Shown here: piece after piece, positions 1-7,083 of the stretch
Layout of the letters: each line of letters begins with the position of its first letter
Position numbering within the stretch: position 1 is the first letter of the stretch
Source: Hondaea fermentalgiana
Taxonomy: Eukaryota; Sar; Bigyra; Thraustochytrida; Thraustochytriidae
Assembly (NCBI GenBank): GCA_014084085.1
Contig: NPFB01000219.1
Location: 4,582-17,688 of the forward strand
Reading direction: 5' to 3'
DNA length: 13,107 nucleotides
Program-made: the position numbers and the translations under genes
Notes under the pieces: generated by a model
What the model saw: the letters and a program-made list of their open reading frames with translations, nothing else
Database searches by the model: none
What the model was told of the DNA's origin: nothing

Positions 1-82
<82 letters not shown>

Positions 83-209
83 CTTTCATTTGCTCTTGCT
101 GTTGCTCTTGCTATTGCTGTTGCTCTTGCTCTTGCTCTTGCTCTTTCATTTGCTGTTGCTCTTGATCTTGCTCTTGCTCTTGCTCTTGCTCTTGCTCTTG
201 CTCTTACTC

Positions 210-244
<35 letters not shown>

Positions 245-281
245 CTTGCTCTTGCTGTTGCTCTTGCTCTTGCTCTGGCAT
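1..281. repeat. TTGCTG/TTGCTC hexanucleotide satellite
   Basis: The first 80 bases are nearly pure TTGCTG repeats; the rest mixes TTGCTG and TTGCTC. A variant block, TTGCTCTTTCATTTGCT, occurs at 79-95 and again at 139-155, exactly 60 bases apart, so the array also has a longer duplicated unit. The plus strand reads as poly-Leu. The minus strand reads as Gln/Glu-rich from an ATG near 287, with a TAG near 111. The array begins at the window edge and may extend further. I see no gene I would defend in it; it could be the edge of a Gln/Glu-rich coding repeat or plain satellite DNA. Confidence 0.9.
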
Positions 282-483
282 ACATTTGCCACGATAACTC
301 CGCTGCGTGCGTGCGGCCAGCAACACAACCACCTCTCAGAACTTTTTCTTTCGTTGATGCGAGTTGATGTGAAATAAATGTCCCAGACAGCACCCGTGCT
401 TGCTGGTTTAAAAAAAAAAAATCGTCCCAGGCAGATCATGTGGTCATTCAAAACCCGTTGGCTGGCCAGGCGAAAAAAACATC

Positions 484-1944
484 ATGGCAGGCGAGGCCCG
501 CCTCACCTTCGCGCAGACCGCAGGCCTTGTCGCAGCGGCGGCGCTCCTCGTGCTCGCGACCCAGTTCGGAGACCCCACCGAGCTCCGCAACGCGCGCGAG
601 AGACCGCCCGCACGAGCAGCTCGACTTCGCTCAGCATCTTCTGCCAGAACACAGACAAACTCCGACAAAACAACCGCCAGCAAGCCGCAATATGCGCCTC
701 TCTCGCTCAACATGACGCTTGCTTCGGCCGCGCGCTCGCATCCAAACCGCATCGCCGTCATCCACTCCGACGGGAGCTCATCCACCTACGCGCAGCTCAC
801 GCACCGCGCCGCTTGCGTGGCCACGGCCCTTTCGCGCAACCTCAAGCTCGAAACCGGCTCACGCGTCGCCGTGCTTGCGCTCAATGCTCCAAACCTTCTC
901 GAGGTCTTTTGGGCATGCCCGCATGCTGGCCTCCTCCTCATCCCCGTCAACGCGCGCCTCGCACCGCCCGAAATCATCAACGTCCTCAATCGATGCGAGC
1001 CCATTGCACTCTTTGTCGATGACGCCTTCGCCGCGGCCATTCCAAGACTCCTTGATCAAGTGTCATCCCTCAAACACATCATTTATGTTGGCCACGCTCG
1101 CAACGAACCCGCTCCCGACGGCGCACTACACTACGAAACACAGCTCATTGATTCCATCTCACAACCCATGGATCCCGTCACCGTATTGCGAGACGATTGT
1201 CTTGGCATATTCTTTTCCGCAAAGGATACCACCAGACATCATCATCATCAAAAACAACAACAACAAGCCGTCATGCTCTCGCATGAAAACATTCTCGCTA
1301 GCGCTTTCTGCGCCCTGCGCGAACTCGCCATCACGCCGGACTCGAGGTACGCACACATTGTGCCCATGTCACACATTTCCGACTTTGTCAATACGGTCGC
1401 CATTACGATGGTCGGAGCCGCAAACGTCTTTGTCCCCAAGTTCTCTCCTCACAAGGTTGTCAATGTTCTTCGCGAGCAAAACGTCACCCAAACCTTCGTC
1501 TTTCCTTCCATGCTTGAAGCCATTCTCGACGCAGCAGAAGATAACACATTACCCGACCTTTGCTCGATACTCTGCGGCGCAGCTCCCGTCTCTGAAGATT
1601 TGCTTCGTCGTGTGACTCGCCTCTTGGGCGATCAAGTTCGGTGTGTTCACGGACTCTTCATGACCGAAGTCACCTTCCTCATGACCGTCCGTCAAGCTCA
1701 TGACCCGCTAAACACGGTGGGCAAGTCTGTTCCTCATCTGGAAATTCGCATCGTCGATGACAACGACAGCGAGGTCCCTCATGGTACCATGGGCCATCTT
1801 CAGGCTCGCGGGGCCTCCGTCATGCTTGGCTACCTCGACAACCAATCGGAAAACAACGAGTCTATGCTCTCTTGTCACGGCTGGTTCACGACGGGCGTAA
1901 AAGCCCTCATTGACCCAGAAGGTTTTGTCCTTCTGCAAGAATAA
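484..1944 (+). CDS. Degenerate, C-terminally truncated AMP-binding (acyl-CoA synthetase-like) protein
   Basis: This 486-residue frame starts at the first ATG after an in-frame stop at 409-411. Residues 10-28 are hydrophobic and could be a membrane anchor; M77 is an alternative start. From about residue 78 it follows the ANL (AMP-binding) fold: RIAVI and TYAQLT near the N-terminus, VMLSHEN at 263-269, PMSHIS at 294-299, CGAAPVSEDLLRR at 364-376, MTE at 393-395, VGKSVPHLEIRIVDD at 412-426 and SVMLGYLDN at 445-453. Family members activate carboxylic acids with ATP and transfer them to CoA. Here the SGTTGxPKG phosphate-binding loop is replaced by SAKDTTR followed by four His and a Gln/Lys run (252-261). 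The TGD motif reads TGV (470-472), and the protein stops at 486, before the mobile C-terminal domain with the catalytic Lys; families usually run past 500 residues. I infer a pseudoenzyme or a decaying paralogue. Codon choice still resembles the neighbours. Confidence 0.72.
   Translation: MAGEARLTFAQTAGLVAAAALLVLATQFGDPTELRNARERPPARAARLRSASSARTQTNSDKTTASKPQYAPLSLNMTLASAARSHPNRIAVIHSDGSSSTYAQLTHRAACVATALSRNLKLETGSRVAVLALNAPNLLEVFWACPHAGLLLIPVNARLAPPEIINVLNRCEPIALFVDDAFAAAIPRLLDQVSSLKHIIYVGHARNEPAPDGALHYETQLIDSISQPMDPVTVLRDDCLGIFFSAKDTTRHHHHQKQQQQAVMLSHENILASAFCALRELAITPDSRYAHIVPMSHISDFVNTVAITMVGAANVFVPKFSPHKVVNVLREQNVTQTFVFPSMLEAILDAAEDNTLPDLCSILCGAAPVSEDLLRRVTRLLGDQVRCVHGLFMTEVTFLMTVRQAHDPLNTVGKSVPHLEIRIVDDNDSEVPHGTMGHLQARGASVMLGYLDNQSENNESMLSCHGWFTTGVKALIDPEGFVLLQE
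1237..1266 (+). repeat. CAT/CAA trinucleotide run inside the AMP-binding frame
   Basis: Four CAT codons are followed by CAA, AAA and four CAA codons, encoding four His and then Gln-Lys-Gln(4). The run sits exactly where the ATP phosphate-binding loop of the AMP-binding family should be, directly before the recognisable VMLSHEN segment. It is a multiple of three bases, so the frame stays open. Confidence 0.85.
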
Positions 1945-2467
1945 TGGCAACTTTCTCCATTATGGACCCTGCGGGGCTAAAGCACCCGCAACCTGAAGTG
2001 CGTTTTTTCCGATGGAATTCCGATGGAATTGTCTTATTGGTTATATTCGTAGCCGGCGGAGCCGGTCTTGACAAAGGATGACTTGTAGAAGAAGGAGACT
2101 TGGGAGTAGATTGAGCAGATTTAGCGGCAGGAGAGGCTGTGGCTTGCACTTTTGACGCGGGCCTTTTAGGTGTGGAAGCAAAGGCGGAAACCTGGCTTGC
2201 TTGAAGGGATCGGGGAGGCTGAAAGTCGTCTCTCGCAGAAAAAGCAGGTGCAGATCTCGACGCAGAGAAAAGCTGGCGTCTCGTCGGCTGCCCTTGTTGG
2301 GTTCTGTCGAGGCGGTCTCTGTTAGCATCTTCGTCGTCCGTGAGCTGCCCATGCTCGCTGTCGTTACCGTCTATGGCCTCACCCTGCGTCGCGTTGACTT
2401 TGTCCCCGCTATTTGTGCGAGGTCGTATCAAGCGAGCGCGCTTAAGGGAGCGTAGGACTTGGTCGAA
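1907..2467 (-). CDS. Disordered, Ser/Pro-rich hypothetical frame without an ATG (possible 3' exon or pseudogene)
   Basis: On the minus strand 186 codons are open from just after a TGA at 2468-2470 to a TGA at 1907-1909. The first part is charged (LTDDEDANRDRLDR). The middle is rich in Ser, Pro, Ala and Lys with several SP/TP sites (STPKRP, STPKSPSS), typical of an intrinsically disordered, possibly nuclear or phosphorylated, protein. No domain is recognised. No ATG occurs until near the end. The same frame upstream of the TGA is open for 28 codons to an ATG at 2552-2554, so either an intron or a nonsense mutation separates a start from the body. The last 38 bases overlap the end of the AMP-binding frame on the other strand. 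An 11-bp tandem duplication at 2009-2030 lies inside. Coding status is uncertain. Confidence 0.38.
   Translation of the reverse strand, partial: FDQVLRSLKRARLIRPRTNSGDKVNATQGEAIDGNDSEHGQLTDDEDANRDRLDRTQQGQPTRRQLFSASRSAPAFSARDDFQPPRSLQASQVSAFASTPKRPASKVQATASPAAKSAQSTPKSPSSTSHPLSRPAPPATNITNKTIPSEFHRKKRTSGCGCFSPAGSIMEKVAIILAEGQNLLGQ
2009..2030. repeat. Perfect 11-bp tandem duplication (CCGATGGAATT x2)
   Basis: CCGATGGAATT occurs at 2009-2019 and again, without a gap, at 2020-2030. It lies in the minus-strand Ser/Pro-rich frame, and because 11 is not a multiple of three it changes the reading frame there. Confidence 0.9.
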
Positions 2468-2470
2468 TCA

Positions 2471-3008
2471 CACCAGTAAGCGCAGCCTTCTCGATGATTG
2501 CCTTTTACTCCTCCACACAACCAAAATGCTAGAAAGCCATCCTTCCCCACCCATCCCCCCAAAAAAGAAGTCCTAAATTATCTCGTTTACACAAGGGGCG
2601 AGTTTGTAAACATTCCATCCAAGTTGACAAACTATCTGTTTGGGCATCTCCCACCCAATGAACTTTCAATCATCTACGCAAGGACTGAAGACGGACGCCT
2701 CCATCGTGAGGCCCAATATTCTGTTGTGTGATCGAGACATGCCATCTCGCCACATTCAAGTCTTCTTCATCCCTGACTGTGAATGAAGTTCTCGCCGATT
2801 GCATGAGACTCAGACGCAATTCAAAAGGTTTCCTGGCTCGCTGCACAGCGTAGCGCACAGACGGCAGACGATACCACCGCGCGCGCGCCTGCACACACAG
2901 ACGCGCGCACGTGCACGCCCCTGACTCTTCCCGTTGGTCGACGCGCGCGCGCGCGCGCGCGCATTGGCAGACAAGCAAACAAGAAGGTAAGCAAGCAAGC
3001 AAGCGAGC
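2471..3008. other. Intergenic and 5' region upstream of the acyltransferase
   Basis: I find no supported gene here. A plus-strand frame at 2498-2731 has no ATG. The first 270 bases are relatively AT-rich. From 2878 the sequence becomes CpG-rich with alternating CG tracts, then a run of AAGC units (2990-3008) leads into the ATG at 3009. This half is the likely promoter and 5' leader of the acyltransferase. Confidence 0.6.
2878..2962. repeat. Alternating (CG)n tracts upstream of the acyltransferase start
   Basis: Alternating CG occupies 2878-2888 and 2942-2962 (21 bases). Between them lie shorter alternating purine-pyrimidine pieces (ACACAC, ACGCGCGCACGTGCAC). The second tract ends 46 bases before the ATG at 3009. 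Alternating CG is known to favour Z-DNA; a regulatory role is inference. Confidence 0.75.
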
Positions 3009-4331
3009 ATGGCGACCGAGCAGCCGTCTTTGCGGCGACTCTCCGCCAAAGAGACGCGACGCATCGAACGTCGCCTCTCTACAACACGCAGGAGACGCAG
3101 GTCGCACCTCGAACTCAAAGAGGTCAACCCATTTCAGACGGATGAGGCCATGGATGCACAAGAATGGGTTCTCTTCGTGACCGGCCTCGTCGTACTTGCG
3201 CCGTTCCGCGTTCTCATCTTTCTCGTCACCATTCCCGTCGCAACTGGACTCGTCCTGCTCTCCGTCATTGGATGCGACGTCGACGAGCCACTCCCAGCAT
3301 CTCGCGCTCGCATTCAGGCATACATTGTTTACGCCACGGCTCGCATCCTCCTCTCCTGCTTTGGCATCTACACCGTCGACACGGTTGGCAAGCTTGCGCC
3401 TGCAAGCAAGGCCCGCGTCGCCGTCGTTGGGCCTCACTCCACTCCCTTTGACGCTCTCCTCGCAGCCGCATTCATGGACGCCCCCAGCTTTGTTGCAAAA
3501 GCTGATCTCACCGAGACCTTTGTCGGGCCCGTTCTCAAGGCCATGCAAACCATTCTCGTGGACCGCGAAAATATCTCTAGCAGGCACCTCGCCGCGGAGG
3601 CCATCCTACAGCGCGCCGATCGCACAGGAACCTGGCGCCGACGTCTTGCCGTTTACCCCGAAGGCACGTGCACAAATCGAACCAGTCTCATCCAGTTCAG
3701 ACGTGGCGCCTTTGAGCCCCTTGCACCCGTACAGCCTGCAGTTCTCCAGTGGAACGTCGGGGCCTTCGACCCCGCATGGACCGTCGGATCCCCCCGACGT
3801 AGTCTCATTGTCCTCCGCTGCCTTGCTCGACTCCAGCTTCACGTGACCGTTCAATTTCTGCCCATCATGGAGCCCCTGAAAAATGAGGACGCCGCGGCAT
3901 TTTGCGACCGCGTGCGCAGCGCCATGGCCGACGCGCTCGGCGTGCCCACCACCGAGTACACCTATCCTGATCTCTTTCTTGCAAAGATCGCCGCAAAGCG
4001 CAAAGTCAAGCCTGCAATCGTACTCCCATGGCCCTTCGTCGATGTCCAGCGCGCCTTTCCTGACGTTCCTGGCATCTTTGAAATCACAAGAGCCCTTTTG
4101 CTCCGCTACCTCGCAGCTCCTGGCGTACAAGCCAACGATGGACGCATGGACCACTCGGCATTCAAGGCTGTCGCTGCAAAGGCGGCTCGTGATGCCGGAA
4201 TCAAGGGTGAGCCTCCTACCTGGGATCAGGTCGCGCGTGAAACCCACACCGACAAGACCGTCTCCTTTACGGACTTCCTTCAAGCTCATCTCGAGTGCCT
4301 CGTTTCCAAGCCCACCTCCACATCTTCATAA
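3009..4331 (+). CDS. LPCAT-like lysophospholipid acyltransferase (PlsC/LPLAT family)
   Basis: This 440-residue protein probably transfers acyl chains from acyl-CoA to lysophospholipids at the ER membrane. The start is fixed by an in-frame TAA at 2988-2990. Residues 15-31 are strongly basic, and 53-86 form one or two membrane segments. Motif I is HSTPFD at 143-148 (HX4D, catalytic His and Asp). Motif III is YPEGTCTNRT at 216-225 followed by FRRGAF; the EGTC form is typical of LPCAT1/2 and LPEAT rather than of AGPATs. Motif IV is VQPAVLQW at 241-248. The C-terminal 60 residues (RMDHSAFKAV... and DKTVSFTDFLQAHLE) resemble the degraded EF-hand region of LPCAT2/LPEAT2, but I see no complete calcium loop, and there is no KDEL-type tail. 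The gene is tail-to-tail with the EGF/seven-helix gene. Its 3' end is repeated downstream as decayed copies. The lipid substrate cannot be told from sequence. Confidence 0.88.
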   Translation: MATEQPSLRRLSAKETRRIERRLSTTRRRRRSHLELKEVNPFQTDEAMDAQEWVLFVTGLVVLAPFRVLIFLVTIPVATGLVLLSVIGCDVDEPLPASRARIQAYIVYATARILLSCFGIYTVDTVGKLAPASKARVAVVGPHSTPFDALLAAAFMDAPSFVAKADLTETFVGPVLKAMQTILVDRENISSRHLAAEAILQRADRTGTWRRRLAVYPEGTCTNRTSLIQFRRGAFEPLAPVQPAVLQWNVGAFDPAWTVGSPRRSLIVLRCLARLQLHVTVQFLPIMEPLKNEDAAAFCDRVRSAMADALGVPTTEYTYPDLFLAKIAAKRKVKPAIVLPWPFVDVQRAFPDVPGIFEITRALLLRYLAAPGVQANDGRMDHSAFKAVAAKAARDAGIKGEPPTWDQVARETHTDKTVSFTDFLQAHLECLVSKPTSTSS

Positions 4332-4577
4332 CGAGCCATTTTCATTCTGGGATCTCACATCGCGCACCATGAAAACCCTGACGGACAACACCGAGTCCTT
4401 TTCAAAACGAACTTGCTCCAAGTCCGTCTCAAAAGTCTCGTTTTCAAGCTCATCGTGATGTGCTTTGTTGTTTCTCAATCGTAGGTCTCATCTCACACCG
4501 CACACGAAACCCACACGGATAATACCGTCTCTCTTTTACGTCACTTCTCCAAGCTCATCTCGACGACCTCACAATAG
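4231..4577 (+). repeat. Three tandem copies of the acyltransferase 3' end, two of them decayed
   Basis: Copy 1 (from 4231) is the real C-terminal coding segment, ending in ETHTDKTVSFTDFLQAHLE. Copy 2 (about 4361-4458) and copy 3 (about 4494-4577) lie beyond the stop codon. The shared GAAACCCACAC core falls at about 4240, 4371 and 4506, giving periods of roughly 131 and 135 bases. Copy 2 still reads KTLTDNTESFSK in one frame, and copy 3 reads ETHTDNTVS before a frameshift. Copies 1 and 3 both end in CAAGCTCATCTCGA; in copy 2 this reads CAAGCTCATCGTGA. The GGGATC...CACATCGCGCAC lead-in is also repeated. Confidence 0.72.
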
Positions 4578-4903
4578 AACGTAAAATGTCCTCCTCATGA
4601 AAAAGGAAGATGGCCAACTTTGAATAACATACGAACGTAATTTCACGCTTCTTCCAAACAAAAAGAGAAATGTATCAGCGAGGAACAAGAACAGGTGCCA
4701 TGATGACGTGCTATTGTGCTCGTAGTGAAAAGAAATGGAAGCGGCGTGCAGCGAGAGGCACAACAAGGCTTGAGACGTCTCCAGAATGACATTGCTACCG
4801 CCCTGCAAATGCTCACCTTCTCCTTGCCTTGTGCCGAGCAACAAGCTTGCCAACCAGAATCCGTTTTCTGGTCCTATTCTCAATACCTTGTTCAGAATCC
4901 CAT
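4332..4903. other. Convergent 3' region between the acyltransferase and EGF/seven-helix genes
   Basis: The first 245 bases are the decayed copies of the acyltransferase tail. From 4578 to 4903 the sequence is AT-richer and holds no gene I can support; the open frames on both strands lack ATG starts and recognisable domains. This part presumably supplies the 3' UTR of the minus-strand gene. Confidence 0.6.
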
Positions 4904-6019
4904 TCAGCCACTTGTTCGCGTAAGATCGAAAGAAGATGCCATATCTGACGGGCCCAAAACTGAGGTTTGCAGACCCGAGTGTTGCAGAACTGAGGTGTTG
5001 GACGCCAGAACCTTTGTGCGTTGAAGGTGTGTGCGCGTTTCTGCGTCGCGAGCCTTGGGTCTTCGCTTGGCCGCGAGCCTCGATGCCGCGTAGAATAATT
5101 GTACAAAAAAAATATGAAACGGCAATGCAAACTTGAAGAGCAAGAGGCCCACATCGCTCACGCTCAAAGCCAGCAAGCCAATGTCAAAGACTCCCATCAT
5201 CACAGAGAGTCGAAACAGCATGGTCAGACGCTTTGTTGCACGTTTCGTGGCGGAATAGATTTTCGTGTCTTTAATGGCCAGGGTCCCATCCTGGCAGCGT
5301 AATGCAGTCACCAAGTCCTGCAAGACGCAATATGTAATGTGCCCGCCCAGAAAGGACAATCCCATGTTGCTCATTGCAAAAATGATCATGCCAGTTTGAA
5401 AGAGAATACGACTCGCCAATGTCTTGGCCACGAGCGGACTGCTCAAGAGAAAGGGGGTCGCCAGGGCAGAGACGATTTGAACAATCATAATGCCACGCTC
5501 GTACACGACGAGCTGCATACGAACTCGAACCCCGAGGCTTATTCCGGCTTCACTTTGCAGGCGCAAATACTGAAGATATCGAACCTGCGTGTTCGAAGTG
5601 ATAGCCACACACAAGAATTGTGTCACGCCAAAAAGAAACAAGTACAAAGACCGACCTGGACCCCATGGTGCAGGCCACAGACTTCGCAGCATTCCCGTCA
5701 ATGCGCACATGCCACAAATGAGCACACTGGGGAACTGCCGACGGAACTTGCGCCTTCCGCGCGCGCTAATAACCAACAGCCCCGCGAGGATGTACCCGAC
5801 GATGCTACTCACGGTCGAAAGCAAGTCCAGAGACAGCCATGATGGAATGTCGCAAGCTGCGCTTTCGACTTGCATTTCGCGCAGCACAGGGCTTTGCCAA
5901 AAGTCGACCTCGAGCGTCTGTGTCCATCCTGGCCAACACTCGCACCTTGAACCATTCACGCACTCGCCATGCCAACATGCTGGCAAGCTCCCGACAGAGG
6001 CGCACCACGGCCCCGCCAT
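4904..6019 (-). CDS. EGF-like domain plus seven-helix membrane protein
   Basis: This is probably a plasma-membrane or endomembrane receptor-like protein; ligand and function are unknown. Residues 6-33 carry an EGF-like cysteine pattern (CWHGEC, then C26-E-C28-WPGW). Seven hydrophobic segments follow at about 61-85, 97-115, 123-142, 168-193, 204-232, 264-287 and 289-312. Loops and tail are rich in Arg/Lys on one side (RGRRKFRR at 87-94; AAKRRPKAR at 316-324), consistent with an outside N-terminus and an inside C-terminus. The tail contains a small internal repeat (NTSVLQHSGLQTSVL). The ATG at 6017-6019 is the first in this frame, but the frame stays open to a TAG at 6173-6175, and there is no signal peptide. 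A missing 5' exon is therefore likely. It is not a recognised class of GPCR. It is divergent from the F-box-like gene and convergent with the acyltransferase. Confidence 0.72.
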   Translation of the reverse strand: MAGPWCASVGSLPACWHGECVNGSRCECWPGWTQTLEVDFWQSPVLREMQVESAACDIPSWLSLDLLSTVSSIVGYILAGLLVISARGRRKFRRQFPSVLICGMCALTGMLRSLWPAPWGPGRSLYLFLFGVTQFLCVAITSNTQVRYLQYLRLQSEAGISLGVRVRMQLVVYERGIMIVQIVSALATPFLLSSPLVAKTLASRILFQTGMIIFAMSNMGLSFLGGHITYCVLQDLVTALRCQDGTLAIKDTKIYSATKRATKRLTMLFRLSVMMGVFDIGLLALSVSDVGLLLFKFALPFHIFFVQLFYAASRLAAKRRPKARDAETRTHLQRTKVLASNTSVLQHSGLQTSVLGPSDMASSFDLTRTSG

Positions 6020-6435
6020 TGCGCCTTTACTTGCATCGTGAAGCGGATCAACATCTTCTCTCCCTGGAGGGTGCAGAGGGCCTTTGCGACGAGCTGTTTG
6101 TCCGGTAAGCCTCTCACACTTCCAGTCAGCAACAGTAGCTTTACAAAACAGTAAGAGATGGATAAGTCGACGCTAGCCTTGACTTTTAAAATAGTACGCA
6201 CCACCTCAGGGAAGTGATTCTTTCACAACGCGCTGCGGCCTCCGTGAGTCGACAATGTCGGCGGGTGGGCAAGCAAAGTCTCACGACGCTGCATCCAGGA
6301 TCTGCTTCAACAGTCCGAAAAAGGCATTGAAACGTGGCCAGACAGCTTTGCTAACACTTCACCGCAAGCGTATACAGCAATGCTCCTCACTCGCCGAGCT
6401 CCCATTGATTGGCCCGTCAAGCAAAGAAGAAAAAC

Positions 6436-6471
6436 TGCGGCGGCCGCAGACGGCCGCACGCGGCCGCCGCA
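6436..6471. repeat. Perfect 12-bp inverted repeat with two NotI sites
   Basis: TGCGGCGGCCGC (6436-6447) is the exact reverse complement of GCGGCCGCCGCA (6460-6471). The arms are separated by 12 bases that include a third CGGCCG palindrome. GCGGCCGC (NotI) occurs at 6440-6447 and 6460-6467. The block is almost pure G+C in more balanced surroundings. It could form a cruciform or RNA hairpin, or bind a dimeric GC-box-type factor; neither is shown. Confidence 0.9.
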
Positions 6472-7018
6472 AATGGCGACCCAACGGCCACACCTAGCTA
6501 GGCCTTCTTACTTGTGAGAAATCATCCCGCCTTCCTCCTCGGCAATTAACAGTGAGGCTGCCTTGCTTCGTCTCGCCACTTGCATGTCTTGTCTGCCTTT
6601 GCCTGCCCGGCCAAACTGAACGCAATCATACGTCGCGCGTGGCCAGGAACGAGGTCGTCATAATAGTGCGCGCTAGCGAGGACAGGACGGGATGCAGAGG
6701 TGGTCCTTCTCCCGTCACATCGCAAACTTCGCTTTGCTAAAAGTCGCCGTTCGGTGGCTCAGCGAACTGATGTGCCTCGGGCTGGGAGCCGGGCCTTGAT
6801 CGATTCCTGGGTTGACGCAAAGGTCTGCTGTACTCAATCGAATGATTGATTGCCACACACGCTCGCCCTCGGCCATCCCATGGCATGTGAGAGAGACTCC
6901 AGCCAGCATGGAATACGCGAGCACTCGCGACTGCGCTCGGTCACGGCGGCAGAGACGGAACGACGCGGGAGGCGCGGCCCGCGCGCACGCGCGAGGGCGA
7001 GCCGAGCGAGGAGGCCTG

Positions 7019-7036
7019 GCGCGCGCGCGCGCGCAC
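7019..7036. repeat. Alternating (GC)n tract upstream of the F-box-like gene
   Basis: GC alternates from 7019 to 7034 and continues as AC to 7036, ending 47 bases before the ATG at 7084. A GTAAGTAAGC segment follows at 7061-7070. This parallels the (CG)n plus GTAAGCAAGC arrangement before the acyltransferase gene. Confidence 0.8.
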
Positions 7037-7083
7037 CTTCTGCCGGCGGGCGCTTGAAGAGTAAGTAAGCGACCAAGACGACG

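Larger units (their letters stand above)
6020..7083. other. Divergent intergenic region (about 1 kb)
   Basis: This lies between the minus-strand EGF/seven-helix gene and the plus-strand F-box-like gene, so it probably holds both promoters. The part next to 6019 may contain an upstream exon of the membrane protein (see that entry). A plus-strand ATG frame at 6255-6497 would encode 80 basic residues with no recognised domain; I do not call it a gene. Two structures stand out: the inverted repeat at 6436-6471 and the CpG-rich block at 6960-7036. ATTGG (an inverted CCAAT box) occurs near 6408. No tRNA-like structure was seen by eye. Confidence 0.5.

Noticed and set aside
146..451. Minus-strand Lys/Ser/Asn-rich open frame
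   Set aside because: It is the hexanucleotide repeat read in another frame plus unrelated upstream sequence; no domain.
2498..2731. Plus-strand 77-codon frame upstream of the acyltransferase
   Set aside because: It starts at TTG with no in-frame ATG, and I recognise nothing in it; parts look protein-like but support is too weak.
2670..3587. Long minus-strand frame of about 305 codons
   Set aside because: It is mostly the antisense shadow of the acyltransferase gene, where motifs are clear on the plus strand.
4716..5024. Plus-strand frame across the 3' end of the EGF/seven-helix gene
   Set aside because: GTG start, no recognised domain, antisense to the membrane protein tail.
6255..6497. 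80-residue basic plus-strand ATG frame in the divergent region
   Set aside because: No domain or coding signature, and its end runs through the GC inverted repeat; more likely chance.
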